Source of the DNA: Alphaproteobacteria bacterium
Lineage (GTDB): Bacteria; Pseudomonadota; Alphaproteobacteria; DSM-16000; Inquilinaceae
Direction: 5' to 3'
NCBI GenBank assembly: GCA_029263555.1
Contig: JAJUFW010000186.1
Span: 1 to 6,304 of the forward strand
DNA length: 6,304 nt
Shown here one piece after another: positions 1 through 6,261 of this stretch (position 1 is its first letter; each line of letters starts with the position of its first letter). Under the pieces are notes generated by a model that saw nothing but the letters and a program-made list of their open reading frames with translations, did no database searches and was not told where the DNA came from. A program made the position numbers and the translations under genes.

Positions 1-334
<334 letters not shown>

Positions 335-336
335 AA

Positions 337-365
337 GATTTAGGTCCCTTTGGCCGCCCTCGCAA
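337..365 (-). promoter_or_regulatory. Sigma-70-type promoter of rnpB
   Basis: On the minus strand, TTGCGA (365-360) is followed by a 17-bp spacer and TAAATC (342-337), which places a transcription start near 330-334, where the RNase P RNA should begin. The preceding C gives CTTG, as favoured in alphaproteobacterial -35 boxes. It sits in the short gap after the exporter gene's stop codon (380-378), so rnpB can be transcribed independently of that gene. The assignment rests on motif spacing and agreement with the RNA end. Confidence 0.6.
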
Positions 366-377
366 GCATGGGCTTGG

Positions 378-1253
378 TCAGGCGTTCCGTATCTCCGCCG
401 CGACCGTATCGGGCCGGCGCAGCATGATGATCGCAACCCCGGCGATGGTGGCGAGGCCGCCCAGGACCAGGCGGAGCGTCAGCGGCTCGCCCAGCATGAC
501 GACCCCGGCCAGGACGCCGAACACCGGGACCAGGAGGGTCCAGGGCATGGTCTGGTTCACCCGGTAGCGGTTGAGCAGGAAGTACCAGATCCCGTAGCAG
601 AGGATCACGACGACGACCGCCTGGTAGACGATTGCGGCCCAGACCTCCCAGCCGGCGGTGCGGATGGCCTCGATCTGGCCGGTTTCCAGAACGGCCGAGC
701 CGAGCGCGAGCTGCGGCACTGCGAAAAGGGCCATCCAGCCGTTCAGCGCGAAGCTGTTGACGTCGGACAGGCGCTTCATCTGGATGTTTGAGAAGGCCCA
801 GACCGCGGCTGCGGCGATGATGAGCCCGACCGCCCAGAGCTCCGACCCGGGACCCGGCTCGCCCGCCAGGAAGGCGACGCCGGCCATGGCAAGCGCCATG
901 CCCGCCATGCGTCTCCAGCCCAGCGACTCCCTGAAGAAGAGCACGCCAAGGGCGGTGGCGAACGGGACCTGGATCTGCACCGTCACAGCGGCGACGGCGG
1001 AATCCGCGTGCTTCAGGCCGGTGAACATGAGCGCGAAATGGAGGAAGCCGAGCGTGAAGGAGAGCAGCAGAATCTCCTTCATCCGTGCCGTCGGCGGCCG
1101 GACGAAGGGCGCGAGCAGCACCGCCACCAGGCCGAAGCGCAGCGCCATGAAGGCCAGCGGAGGCATCTCCTGAAGCCCGATCTTGCCGATCGGGAAGTTC
1201 ACGCCCCAGAGCACCATGACCAGAAGCGCTGCCGCCGCATGCAGCGGCCTCAC
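378..1253 (-). CDS. EamA-family (drug/metabolite transporter superfamily) inner-membrane exporter
   Basis: The 291-residue protein is almost wholly hydrophobic and has the length of a ten-helix DMT permease built from two EamA repeats, at about residues 5-130 and 140-278. Visible family marks are LWGVNFPIGKIGL (15-27) with MPPLAFMALRF (30-40), PFATALGVLFFRE (97-109) closing repeat one, and LLVPVFGVLAGVVMLGEPLT (240-259) in repeat two. LWGVNF, MPPL..LRF, YGIW..LL.RY and LLVPV resemble E. coli EamA, an O-acetylserine/cysteine exporter, but the substrate cannot be read from sequence in this superfamily. The start is GTG at 1253. It overlaps the TGA of the upstream uup gene (GTGA, 1253-1250) and has AGGAG at 1266-1262 with 8 nt spacing. 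An ATG at 1240 is out of frame. Translational coupling to uup is inferred. The family is certain, the solute is not. Confidence 0.93.
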   Translation of the reverse strand: MRPLHAAAALLVMVLWGVNFPIGKIGLQEMPPLAFMALRFGLVAVLLAPFVRPPTARMKEILLLSFTLGFLHFALMFTGLKHADSAVAAVTVQIQVPFATALGVLFFRESLGWRRMAGMALAMAGVAFLAGEPGPGSELWAVGLIIAAAAVWAFSNIQMKRLSDVNSFALNGWMALFAVPQLALGSAVLETGQIEAIRTAGWEVWAAIVYQAVVVVILCYGIWYFLLNRYRVNQTMPWTLLVPVFGVLAGVVMLGEPLTLRLVLGGLATIAGVAIIMLRRPDTVAAEIRNA

Positions 1254-3076
1254 CGGGCAAGCTCCTCGGCCATGGCCGCCAGCTCGAGCCAGCGCTCCTC
1301 GGCGGCCGCCTGCTCGTTCCGGGCGGCGGCAAGCCGGGTGGTGGCCGCCTCGAAGCCTGCCGGGTCGCGGCTGTAGAATCCCGGGTCGGAGAGCGCCGTC
1401 TCCAGCTTCGCGATCTCGGCGGCCAGGCTCTCGATGCGGCCCGGGAGCTGGTCCAGCTCCCTCTGGTCCTTGTAGCTCAGCTTAGTGGGCGTCTTCGGCT
1501 TCTGCGGCTCCTCCTTCCGGCTGCGGGCCGTCTCCGCTGGCTTTTCCGCCGGCCGGGGACGCTGGCGCACATAGTCGCTGTAGCCGCCGACATATTCGGC
1601 CACTTCGCCGTTGCCTTCGACCGCTATGGTCGAGGTGACGAGCCGGTCCAGGAAATCCCGGTCGTGGCTGACCAGAAGGATGGTGCCGGAATAGTCGCCG
1701 AGGACGTCCTCCAGGAGGTCCAGGGTGTCCATATCGAGATCGTTGGTGGGCTCGTCCAGCACCAGTAGGTTGCTCGGCCTGGCGAACAGCCGAGAAAGCA
1801 GCAGCCGGTTGCGCTCGCCGCCTGACAGACTCCGGACCGGGCTTTCCAGGCGCGAAGGATCGAAGAGGAAATCGCGCAGATAGCTCGCGATATGCTTGAA
1901 GGTCCCGCCGACCGCGATCTGGTCGCCGCCCTCCGGCAGCAGGACCGACCGGACGGTCGCGTCGGGCAGCAGGCTTTCGCGGGTCTGGTCCAGATAGGCG
2001 ATCTCCAGCCCCTGTCCCAGGCGCAGGCTGCCCCTATCGGGTTCGATCTGGCCGGTCAGCAGCTTGACTAGGGTGCTTTTGCCGGCGCCGTTCGGCCCGA
2101 TGATGCCGACCCGGTCGCCGCGCAGGATGCGCGTGGAGAAGTCCCGGACGATGGTGCGTTCGCCCGACGGGCCGGGATAGCTCTTGGCGAGGTTCCGGGC
2201 TTCGATGACCATCGTGCCGCCGCGTCCCGCCTCGGCCGGGTCCAGCCTGGCCACGCCCTGGACCGCCGGGCGCTCGCGGCGCTCGGCCCGGAGCTGCTGC
2301 AGCGCCCGCATGCGACCCATGTTGCGCCGGCGCCGGGCGGAAATGCCCTCGCGCGCCCACCGGGTTTCGGACGCGATCTTCCGGTCCAGCCGCTGGCGTT
2401 CCTTCTCCTCCTCGGCGAAAGTTTCCTCCACCCAGGATTCGAATTTGTCGAAGCCGGCATCGAGTGTCCGCAGCCGGCCGCGGTCCAGCCAGACCAGCCG
2501 GCGGGCGAGCGCGGTGAGGAACGCCCGGTCGTGGCTGATCATGAGAAGCGCGCCCCGGTAGGAGCGCAGCTCGTCCTCCAGCCATTCGATGGTCGGAAGG
2601 TCCAGGTGGTTCGTGGGCTCGTCGAGGAGCAGGACTTCCGGCTCGCCGACCAGGGCCCGGGCCAGGGCCGCCCGGCGCGCCTCGCCGCCGGACAGGGCGG
2701 ACGGGTCGCGCCGGCCGTCCAGCTTCAGCCGGTCCAGCACCGCCTCGACCCGGTACTGCTCGGTCTCGGCGGCGCCGGGCTCCCCGGCCGGGAGCCCCGA
2801 GGCGACATAGGTCTCGATCCGATCGAAGCCTTCCAGGTCGGGCTCCTGCGGGAGATAGCCGATGCGCGTCCCCGGCTGTACGAAGCGCTCGCCGGCATCG
2901 GGCTCGATGCGCCCGGCCATCAGGTTGAGAAAGGTGGATTTCCCGCTGCCGTTCCGGCCGACAAGGCAAGTCTTCTCACCGGCGGTGAGGGCGAGATCGA
3001 CGGATTCGAAGAGCGGGCGACCGCCGAATCCGATCGTGGCGCCGCGCAGCGCGAGAAGGGGGGGAAGGGAAGCCAT
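1250..3076 (-). CDS. uup: ABC-F family ATPase Uup
   Basis: The 608-residue soluble protein has two ABC ATPase domains and no membrane segments, the ABC-F layout. Domain 1 has Walker A GRNGSGKST (40-48), signature LSGGE (128-132), Walker B VLLLDE (148-153) and switch SHD (181-183). Domain 2 has GPNGAGKST (327-335), LSGGE (417-421), LLVLDE (437-442) and SHD (470-472). A charged linker rich in Arg and Glu (about 215-285) joins them. The C-terminal 533-605 stretch (LSYKDQRELDQLPGRIESL onward) is the predicted antiparallel coiled coil typical of Uup, reached through a Pro/Lys/Glu-rich tether (507-532). This extension separates Uup from EttA. E. coli Uup binds DNA and ribosomes and affects precise transposon excision and ribosome assembly. 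Both ATP sites look complete. The ATG at 3076 begins the family-typical N terminus, although no clear Shine-Dalgarno precedes it. The stop overlaps the exporter start. It lies 103 bp downstream of the djlA-like gene. Confidence 0.95.
   Translation of the reverse strand: MASLPPLLALRGATIGFGGRPLFESVDLALTAGEKTCLVGRNGSGKSTFLNLMAGRIEPDAGERFVQPGTRIGYLPQEPDLEGFDRIETYVASGLPAGEPGAAETEQYRVEAVLDRLKLDGRRDPSALSGGEARRAALARALVGEPEVLLLDEPTNHLDLPTIEWLEDELRSYRGALLMISHDRAFLTALARRLVWLDRGRLRTLDAGFDKFESWVEETFAEEEKERQRLDRKIASETRWAREGISARRRRNMGRMRALQQLRAERRERPAVQGVARLDPAEAGRGGTMVIEARNLAKSYPGPSGERTIVRDFSTRILRGDRVGIIGPNGAGKSTLVKLLTGQIEPDRGSLRLGQGLEIAYLDQTRESLLPDATVRSVLLPEGGDQIAVGGTFKHIASYLRDFLFDPSRLESPVRSLSGGERNRLLLSRLFARPSNLLVLDEPTNDLDMDTLDLLEDVLGDYSGTILLVSHDRDFLDRLVTSTIAVEGNGEVAEYVGGYSDYVRQRPRPAEKPAETARSRKEEPQKPKTPTKLSYKDQRELDQLPGRIESLAAEIAKLETALSDPGFYSRDPAGFEAATTRLAAARNEQAAAEERWLELAAMAEELAR
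1262..1266 (-). promoter_or_regulatory. Ribosome binding site for the GTG-started exporter gene
   Basis: AGGAG on the minus strand lies inside the last codons of uup and ends 8 nt before the GTG at 1253. This supports the unusual start codon and the 4-bp GTGA overlap with uup. Confidence 0.7.
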
Positions 3077-3179
3077 GGAACCGAATCGGGTCAGGAGACA
3101 AGGACGGCAACTATGGGCGAACGGATCACCGATGACGAGAGGGCAGATCGCAGCCCGGCATACGCCTCGAAGGCGCCGG

Positions 3180-3923
3180 TCACTTCATGCCGCGCTCCCG
3201 GGCGATGCGGTCATAGGCGGCGTTGATCGAGGCCATCTTCTGGGTCGCGACCTGCAGGAATTCCTGCGGCAACCCGTCGGCCACCACGCGGTCGGGATGC
3301 ATCTCGCGGCTCATCCGGCGCCAGGCGGCCTTGATCTCTTCGTTGGTGGCGTCGCGATCCACCCCCAGGATGTAGTAGGGATCGGCCGAATCGGGGCCGG
3401 CTTCCTCTGCCCTCATCCGGTCGAACTCCGCGTCGCTGAAGCCGAAGATCCCGGCGACCGTGCGTAGGAACTCCACCTCCTTCTCGTTCAGCTTCCCGTC
3501 CGCCTGGGCGATGTGGAACAGGCAGGAAAGCAGATCCTCGAGCACCGCCGGCCGGTCCTTGAACATCCCGGCGATCTGGCGGGCGTAGTGCTCGAAACCG
3601 GCGCTGTCGCGGCGGGCGAGGTTGAACACGCGCCCGACATTCTCGAGCTCGCCCGGCGGCACGTGGAAGACCTGGCGGAAGGCCGTCACCTCGTCCTGGG
3701 TCACGTGGCCGTCGGCCTTGGCCATCTTGGCGCCCAGGGCGATGACCCCGATCGTGAAGGCAATCTTCCGGGTGTTGTCCGGCTCCTCGGCCGGCGTGAG
3801 CGCCATGGCGTCGTCGGCGATCATGTCCATGCCGTGGCCGACGGCCGCCCCGATCAGCGCGCCCAGCGGCCCTCCCAGGGCGAAGCCGGCCGCACCTCCG
3901 ACGATTTTGCCCCAGATGCTCAT
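3180..3923 (-). CDS. djlA: DjlA-like co-chaperone: N-terminal glycine-rich hydrophobic segment, TerB domain and C-terminal J domain
   Basis: The 247-residue protein is probably a membrane-anchored Hsp40 that stimulates DnaK. Residues 5-30 form a hydrophobic glycine-zipper-like stretch (GFALGGPLGALIGAAVG), matching the single anchor of DjlA. A TerB-like helical domain follows (about 52-170), with its two acidic motifs AKADGHVTQDE (68-78) and AQADGKLNEKE (139-149). The J domain (181-245) has YYILGVDRDAT, the essential HPD at 209-211, and a closing helix. The length is close to that of E. coli DjlA (about 270). I chose ATG at 3923 because MSIWGK is the family-typical beginning in alphaproteobacteria. 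The frame stays open upstream to about 4313, but codons just before 3923 lose the gene's G/C bias at third positions. The Shine-Dalgarno is weak. It has no recognised link to the toxin-antitoxin pair upstream or to uup downstream. Annotators may label it 'TerB family/DnaJ domain protein'. Confidence 0.92.
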   Translation of the reverse strand: MSIWGKIVGGAAGFALGGPLGALIGAAVGHGMDMIADDAMALTPAEEPDNTRKIAFTIGVIALGAKMAKADGHVTQDEVTAFRQVFHVPPGELENVGRVFNLARRDSAGFEHYARQIAGMFKDRPAVLEDLLSCLFHIAQADGKLNEKEVEFLRTVAGIFGFSDAEFDRMRAEEAGPDSADPYYILGVDRDATNEEIKAAWRRMSREMHPDRVVADGLPQEFLQVATQKMASINAAYDRIARERGMK

Positions 3924-3995
3924 GTATGGACTGTCGGATCCGCCCCCCGCGCCAGCAAGATACCGCCCCGGCGCGAAGGCCGAGGTCAGGGCAGC

Positions 3996-4024
3996 AACAT
4001 AACCGTCTCCAGGGATGCATCCAA
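3996..4024 (-). promoter_or_regulatory. Candidate promoter for djlA
   Basis: Minus strand: TTGGAT (4024-4019), a 17-bp spacer, then TATGTT (4001-3996). Each box is a moderate match to the sigma-70 consensus (the -10 box matches four of six). The predicted start near 3989 would leave a leader of about 66 nt before djlA. The evidence is motif spacing only, and such matches can arise by chance. Confidence 0.3.
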
Positions 4025-4035
4025 CAACGATCGGA

Positions 4036-4073
4036 CCGCGGCGTTCCTGCCGGATGCGTTCGGCCAGCCGCGG
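4036..4073 (-). repeat. Inverted repeat with nested stem, possible transcript-end hairpin after the toxin gene
   Basis: The arms CCGCGGC (4036-4042) and GCCGCGG (4067-4073) can pair over 7 bp. Inside them GCCG and CGGC may form a second short stem closed by an 8-nt loop. It lies about 105-140 nt past the toxin stop codon. No uridine run follows, only a modestly T-rich TCGTTGTTGG, so an intrinsic terminator is uncertain. Confidence 0.3.
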
Positions 4074-4177
4074 GATCCCGGGCAAGGAGCGGGGGTGAGG
4101 GAATCCTGCCATGTCGCCCTCGAGAAAGGGAGCATCGCCATCCGGGGCAACAGCGCAGGCTGAGCAGCGGTTCCGAG

Positions 4178-4888
4178 TCAGAGCCCGGTGTCGCACCACC
4201 GGTCTTCGGCGTAGTCGAAATAGCGCCGGACCGCGTGTCCGTCCCAGTGATACTTGAGATGCTTCGCCTGCACCGGCAGCCCGACGGCCTTGGGGCGGAA
4301 GGCAGCGACGCAATGCCCGCCGGGACGCCGGACGCTGGGATAGGCGATCCCGTTGCTGCCGGCGTCGCGCAGGGCGCCGGCAAGGCGCCGGCCTGCCGAA
4401 TAGTCGTCGGGATCCAGGACCAGGCTCCGCTCGGGCTCCGGAAGGCGCGAGGCGTCGTGGAAGGACCGGTCGATCCGGCAGACCAGGACGCGCATGTCCT
4501 CATAGCGCGGGCCGTCATCCGAATCGCGGGCGAACCTTCCGAAATGATAGGCGGTCTCGGCAACCGCCGTGGCCAGATCGCGGGCTGCGTAATAGACGCC
4601 GTAGCTGCCGTCCGAGAAACGCGATCCGGCAGGGTTGACGTGGGTGAAGGCCGCCATGACGTAGCCCGCACCGGGGCCGGTCACCCGGTCTTCCGGCGGT
4701 ACCAGCCGGATCTCGCCGATCTCGTCGCGCAGGCGGGGATTGGTCATCATCTCGGCCTCGATCAGCGCGTCGCGGACGGCCGGATCGAGCGAGATCCTCT
4801 CGAACAGGTCGATCGGCGGATATCGCGTGGCGATGATCCGGGTTGCTGTGGCCCAGCTCACCCGCCGCACCGGCGGGGTCAGGACCAT
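4178..4888 (-). CDS. RES-domain toxin of a Xre/RES type II toxin-antitoxin system
   Basis: The 236-residue protein fits the RES family, whose studied members (for example MbcT and other RES toxins) arrest growth by degrading cellular NAD+. The three residues that name the family are all present: Arg90 in GSRFSDGSYGVYYAA, Glu111 in AVAETAYHF, and Ser185 in SNGIAYPSVRRPGG. Other family-typical stretches are RYPPIDLFERIS (22-33), MTNPRLRDEIGEI (48-60), LVPPEDRV (62-69) and AAFTHVNP (79-86). The length is normal for the longer RES subgroup. The ATG at 4888 lies inside the antitoxin gene and overlaps it by 10 bp in another frame. No Shine-Dalgarno is visible, so translation is probably coupled to that of the antitoxin. 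An alternative longer frame reaching 5188 is an overlap artefact. No damage is visible, so the toxin is presumably active when free. Whether the reaction is phosphorolysis or hydrolysis cannot be told. Confidence 0.94.
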   Translation of the reverse strand: MVLTPPVRRVSWATATRIIATRYPPIDLFERISLDPAVRDALIEAEMMTNPRLRDEIGEIRLVPPEDRVTGPGAGYVMAAFTHVNPAGSRFSDGSYGVYYAARDLATAVAETAYHFGRFARDSDDGPRYEDMRVLVCRIDRSFHDASRLPEPERSLVLDPDDYSAGRRLAGALRDAGSNGIAYPSVRRPGGHCVAAFRPKAVGLPVQAKHLKYHWDGHAVRRYFDYAEDRWCDTGL

Positions 4889-5313
4889 GGCGCGCGGGCG
4901 GCGTCCAGATAGGCGCGGACGGCAGCCAGGTCCGTCACGTCCCCTGCGCTCATCCGTTCCAGCGGCGTCTGCCCGTTGAAATGGCGATTGGGCTTTCGCG
5001 GCCAGAGATCGGCCTGGGTCGGATCGCTGTAGAGGATCTGAAGCGCCTTGTAGATGCCGGCGACATAGCCGATGCGGCGCACCGTATCCATCGGGACCGA
5101 CGTGCTCTCGCCGCGCTTCCACTTGAAGAAGGTGCGCTCCGGCGGGTCGCCCAGGATGCGGCGGGCCTGCGCATTGTCGGCACCCCACCGTTCCATGATC
5201 CCGAAGAAGCCCACGAGCAGCGGGCCCGTCTGTTCCGGGCGGAACTGCGACCGGACCCGGGTCCGGCTCTGGGGAAGTGCGGCTGGGGCGGCCATGGGCT
5301 CAGATCCCGTCAT
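4879..5313 (-). CDS. MbcA/ParS/Xre-type antitoxin of the RES toxin
   Basis: The 144-residue protein has two parts. An N-terminal Xre-like helix-turn-helix region (about 33-82) contains ARRILGDPPERTFFKWKRGE (50-69). The C-terminal MbcA/ParS toxin-binding domain (DUF2384, about 85-143) contains ALQILYSDPTQADLW, then RHFNGQTPLERMSAGD (110-125), then AVRAYLDAARAPW (131-143). In characterised homologues the C-terminal domain caps the RES active site and the N-terminal domain represses the operon. It is the first gene of the pair, and its TGA (4881-4879) overlaps the toxin gene. The start is ambiguous: ATG at 5313 gives 144 residues, but the in-frame ATG at 5295 (residue 7) would give a more normal leader from the inferred promoter. 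Neither has a good Shine-Dalgarno. The first 28 residues are low-complexity and uninformative. The assignment is firm because of both domain and partner. Confidence 0.93.
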   Translation of the reverse strand: MTGSEPMAAPAALPQSRTRVRSQFRPEQTGPLLVGFFGIMERWGADNAQARRILGDPPERTFFKWKRGESTSVPMDTVRRIGYVAGIYKALQILYSDPTQADLWPRKPNRHFNGQTPLERMSAGDVTDLAAVRAYLDAARAPWS

Positions 5314-5331
5314 TTCTGCCTATGGGCAGAA
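5314..5331. promoter_or_regulatory. Putative operator of the toxin-antitoxin operon (inverted repeat)
   Basis: TTCTGCC-TATG-GGCAGAA is an exact inverted repeat with 7-bp arms and a 4-bp spacer, ending directly at the antitoxin ATG (5313). It overlaps the predicted -10 box and transcription start, as expected for a site where the Xre antitoxin represses its own operon. A direct repeat TATGGGC (5321-5327 and 5332-5338, 11 bp apart, about one helical turn) overlies it. Function is inferred from position and symmetry. Confidence 0.5.
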
Positions 5332-5358
5332 TATGGGCCCAAAGCTGCCGATCGGCAA
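5330..5358 (-). promoter_or_regulatory. Predicted promoter of the toxin-antitoxin operon
   Basis: Minus strand: TTGCCG (5358-5353), a 17-bp spacer, then CATATT (5335-5330), predicting transcription from near 5323. The -35 box lies within 7 bp of the end of the upstream DUF3750 gene and inside a perfect 12-bp palindrome TGCCGATCGGCA (5346-5357). A nearby TTGACT (5368-5363) has no matching -10 box at proper distance. The start leaves a leader of about 10 nt to the ATG at 5313 or about 28 nt to the ATG at 5295. Confidence 0.45.
5346..5357. repeat. Perfect 12-bp palindrome upstream of the antitoxin gene
   Basis: TGCCGATCGGCA is identical to its reverse complement. It lies in the 51-bp gap between the DUF3750 gene and the antitoxin gene, over the predicted -35 box. 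It could be a second operator site, though short GATC-centred palindromes are not rare in DNA of this composition. Confidence 0.4.
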
Positions 5359-5364
5359 GGGGAG

Positions 5365-6126
5365 TCAACTTGCCCCCGGACCGACCTTGCCGATTCCCGG
5401 CAGGTCGACCGCGAGTTCCATCGGATCCATGCCCAGGCTCAATCCGAACAGCGTCACCTTGACGCCGTCCTCGATCCCGACGGTCAGTCCGAACAGGCCC
5501 GCGATCGAAATCTGAAAGCCGGTCCCGCTGGGGCTGCGGGCCCAGAAGGTCCAGGGGCCGAGATAATCCTTGCCCACGGCCGTGGCCGGAAGGTCCAGGC
5601 GAAGCTCGGGGACCTCGCGTCCGATATGCGCCGTGAAGGTGTTGCTGTTGGGGCCGGGCCAGACACGGTAGGTTTCGGCGAAGGGATAGCTGGCGGCCGC
5701 CGCTTCGATCCGGGGGATCAGGCGGGCCGCCTTCTCGCCCCGGAGATCGACATAGACCTCCGGATCATGGCCGAACCATTGGCGGTCCGCGCCCCGGTTG
5801 CTGATCGAGATCGCCGGTTGGCCCCGGAAGACGCGCCATCCGATCACCTCGTAGACGGTATAGTCGGGCGCATTCTCCGGCTTGACCGCGATCCAGGTAT
5901 GGACGGCAAAGGCGCCGCGCCAATTGAATGCGCGGGCGCCATAGACCTGGATCACGGCCTCCCGCGTAGTCCCGGGGTCGGGAGCGAGCCCCGTCGGCCT
6001 CCGGCTGGCTTCCGACAGGCGCAGGCCCAGATCGATCTGTCCGCTGGCCAGGAGATAGGTCGGCCCGGCGAGCAGGGCGGCAAGGATGCCGAGAAGGGTC
6101 GCGAGGGAGAAGATGACGGGTTTCAT
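5365..6126 (-). CDS. DUF3750 domain-containing protein, probably membrane-anchored or exported
   Basis: The 253-residue protein belongs to the DUF3750 family, whose function is not established. The first 28 residues (MKPVIFSLATLLGILAALLA, then GPTYLLASG) form an N-terminal hydrophobic segment, either an anchor or a signal peptide, so the rest should face the periplasm. Family-typical motifs are ARAFNWRGAFAVHTWIAVK (64-82), YEVIGW (92-97), WFGHDPEVYVDLRG (117-130), YPFAETYRVWPGPNSNTFTA (147-166), and VPELRLDLPATAVGKDYLG (172-190). The C-terminal part is rich in Gly and Leu and ends in a LPGIGKVGPG tail. I prefer ATG at 6126. A TTG three codons upstream (6135) is possible and adds only MPP. No good Shine-Dalgarno is visible for either. 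It is separated by 51 bp from the downstream antitoxin gene, which has its own candidate promoter, so a functional link is not implied. Confidence 0.85.
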   Translation of the reverse strand: MKPVIFSLATLLGILAALLAGPTYLLASGQIDLGLRLSEASRRPTGLAPDPGTTREAVIQVYGARAFNWRGAFAVHTWIAVKPENAPDYTVYEVIGWRVFRGQPAISISNRGADRQWFGHDPEVYVDLRGEKAARLIPRIEAAAASYPFAETYRVWPGPNSNTFTAHIGREVPELRLDLPATAVGKDYLGPWTFWARSPSGTGFQISIAGLFGLTVGIEDGVKVTLFGLSLGMDPMELAVDLPGIGKVGPGAS

Positions 6127-6261
6127 CGGCGGCAATCATCATCATGGGTCATGCCGACGCAAAGGGGAAGAGGCGGCTTTCCCGATCGGCATCGACGATG
6201 TTGACGATCCGGCGGCGGCTCGTCTTGACTGCGGGACCGCGCCTTACCGGAACGATCCTTC

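Larger units (their letters stand above)
3924..4177. other. 254-bp intergenic region between the RES toxin gene and djlA
   Basis: I see no gene here. On the minus strand the djlA frame is open through it, but codon use is less GC3-biased than in the neighbouring genes and nothing resembles a known domain. It holds an inverted repeat (4036-4073) and a weak candidate promoter (3996-4024) pointing to djlA. Together these suggest the toxin-antitoxin transcript may end here and djlA transcription begin anew. Confidence 0.5.

Noticed and set aside
340..1332. Long minus-strand open frame of 330 codons overlapping the exporter gene in another frame.
   Set aside because: It is Arg/Gly/Ala-rich without any domain, and it shadows the hydrophobic EamA frame. 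Such shadows are common in GC-rich DNA.
3163..3175. CGCCT-CGA-AGGCG hairpin just after the djlA stop, considered as a terminator.
   Set aside because: The stem is only 5 bp and no T-run follows on the minus strand, which is too weak to call.
3077..3179. Searched for a promoter of uup in the 103-bp gap.
   Set aside because: No pair of -35 and -10 boxes at acceptable spacing stood out, so none is claimed.
3924..4313. N-terminal extension of the djlA product to a start near 4313 or 4110.
   Set aside because: The known family begins with MSIWGK at 3923, the codon bias fades upstream, and the longest version would overlap the RES gene.
3926..4912. Plus-strand open frame of 328 codons antisense to the RES toxin gene.
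   Set aside because: It is explained by the codon bias of the RES gene on the other strand, and the translation shows no family features.
4843..6204. Plus-strand open frame of 453 codons opposite the antitoxin and DUF3750 genes.
   Set aside because: It has no recognisable domain and a shadow-like composition, and it lies antisense to two well-supported genes.
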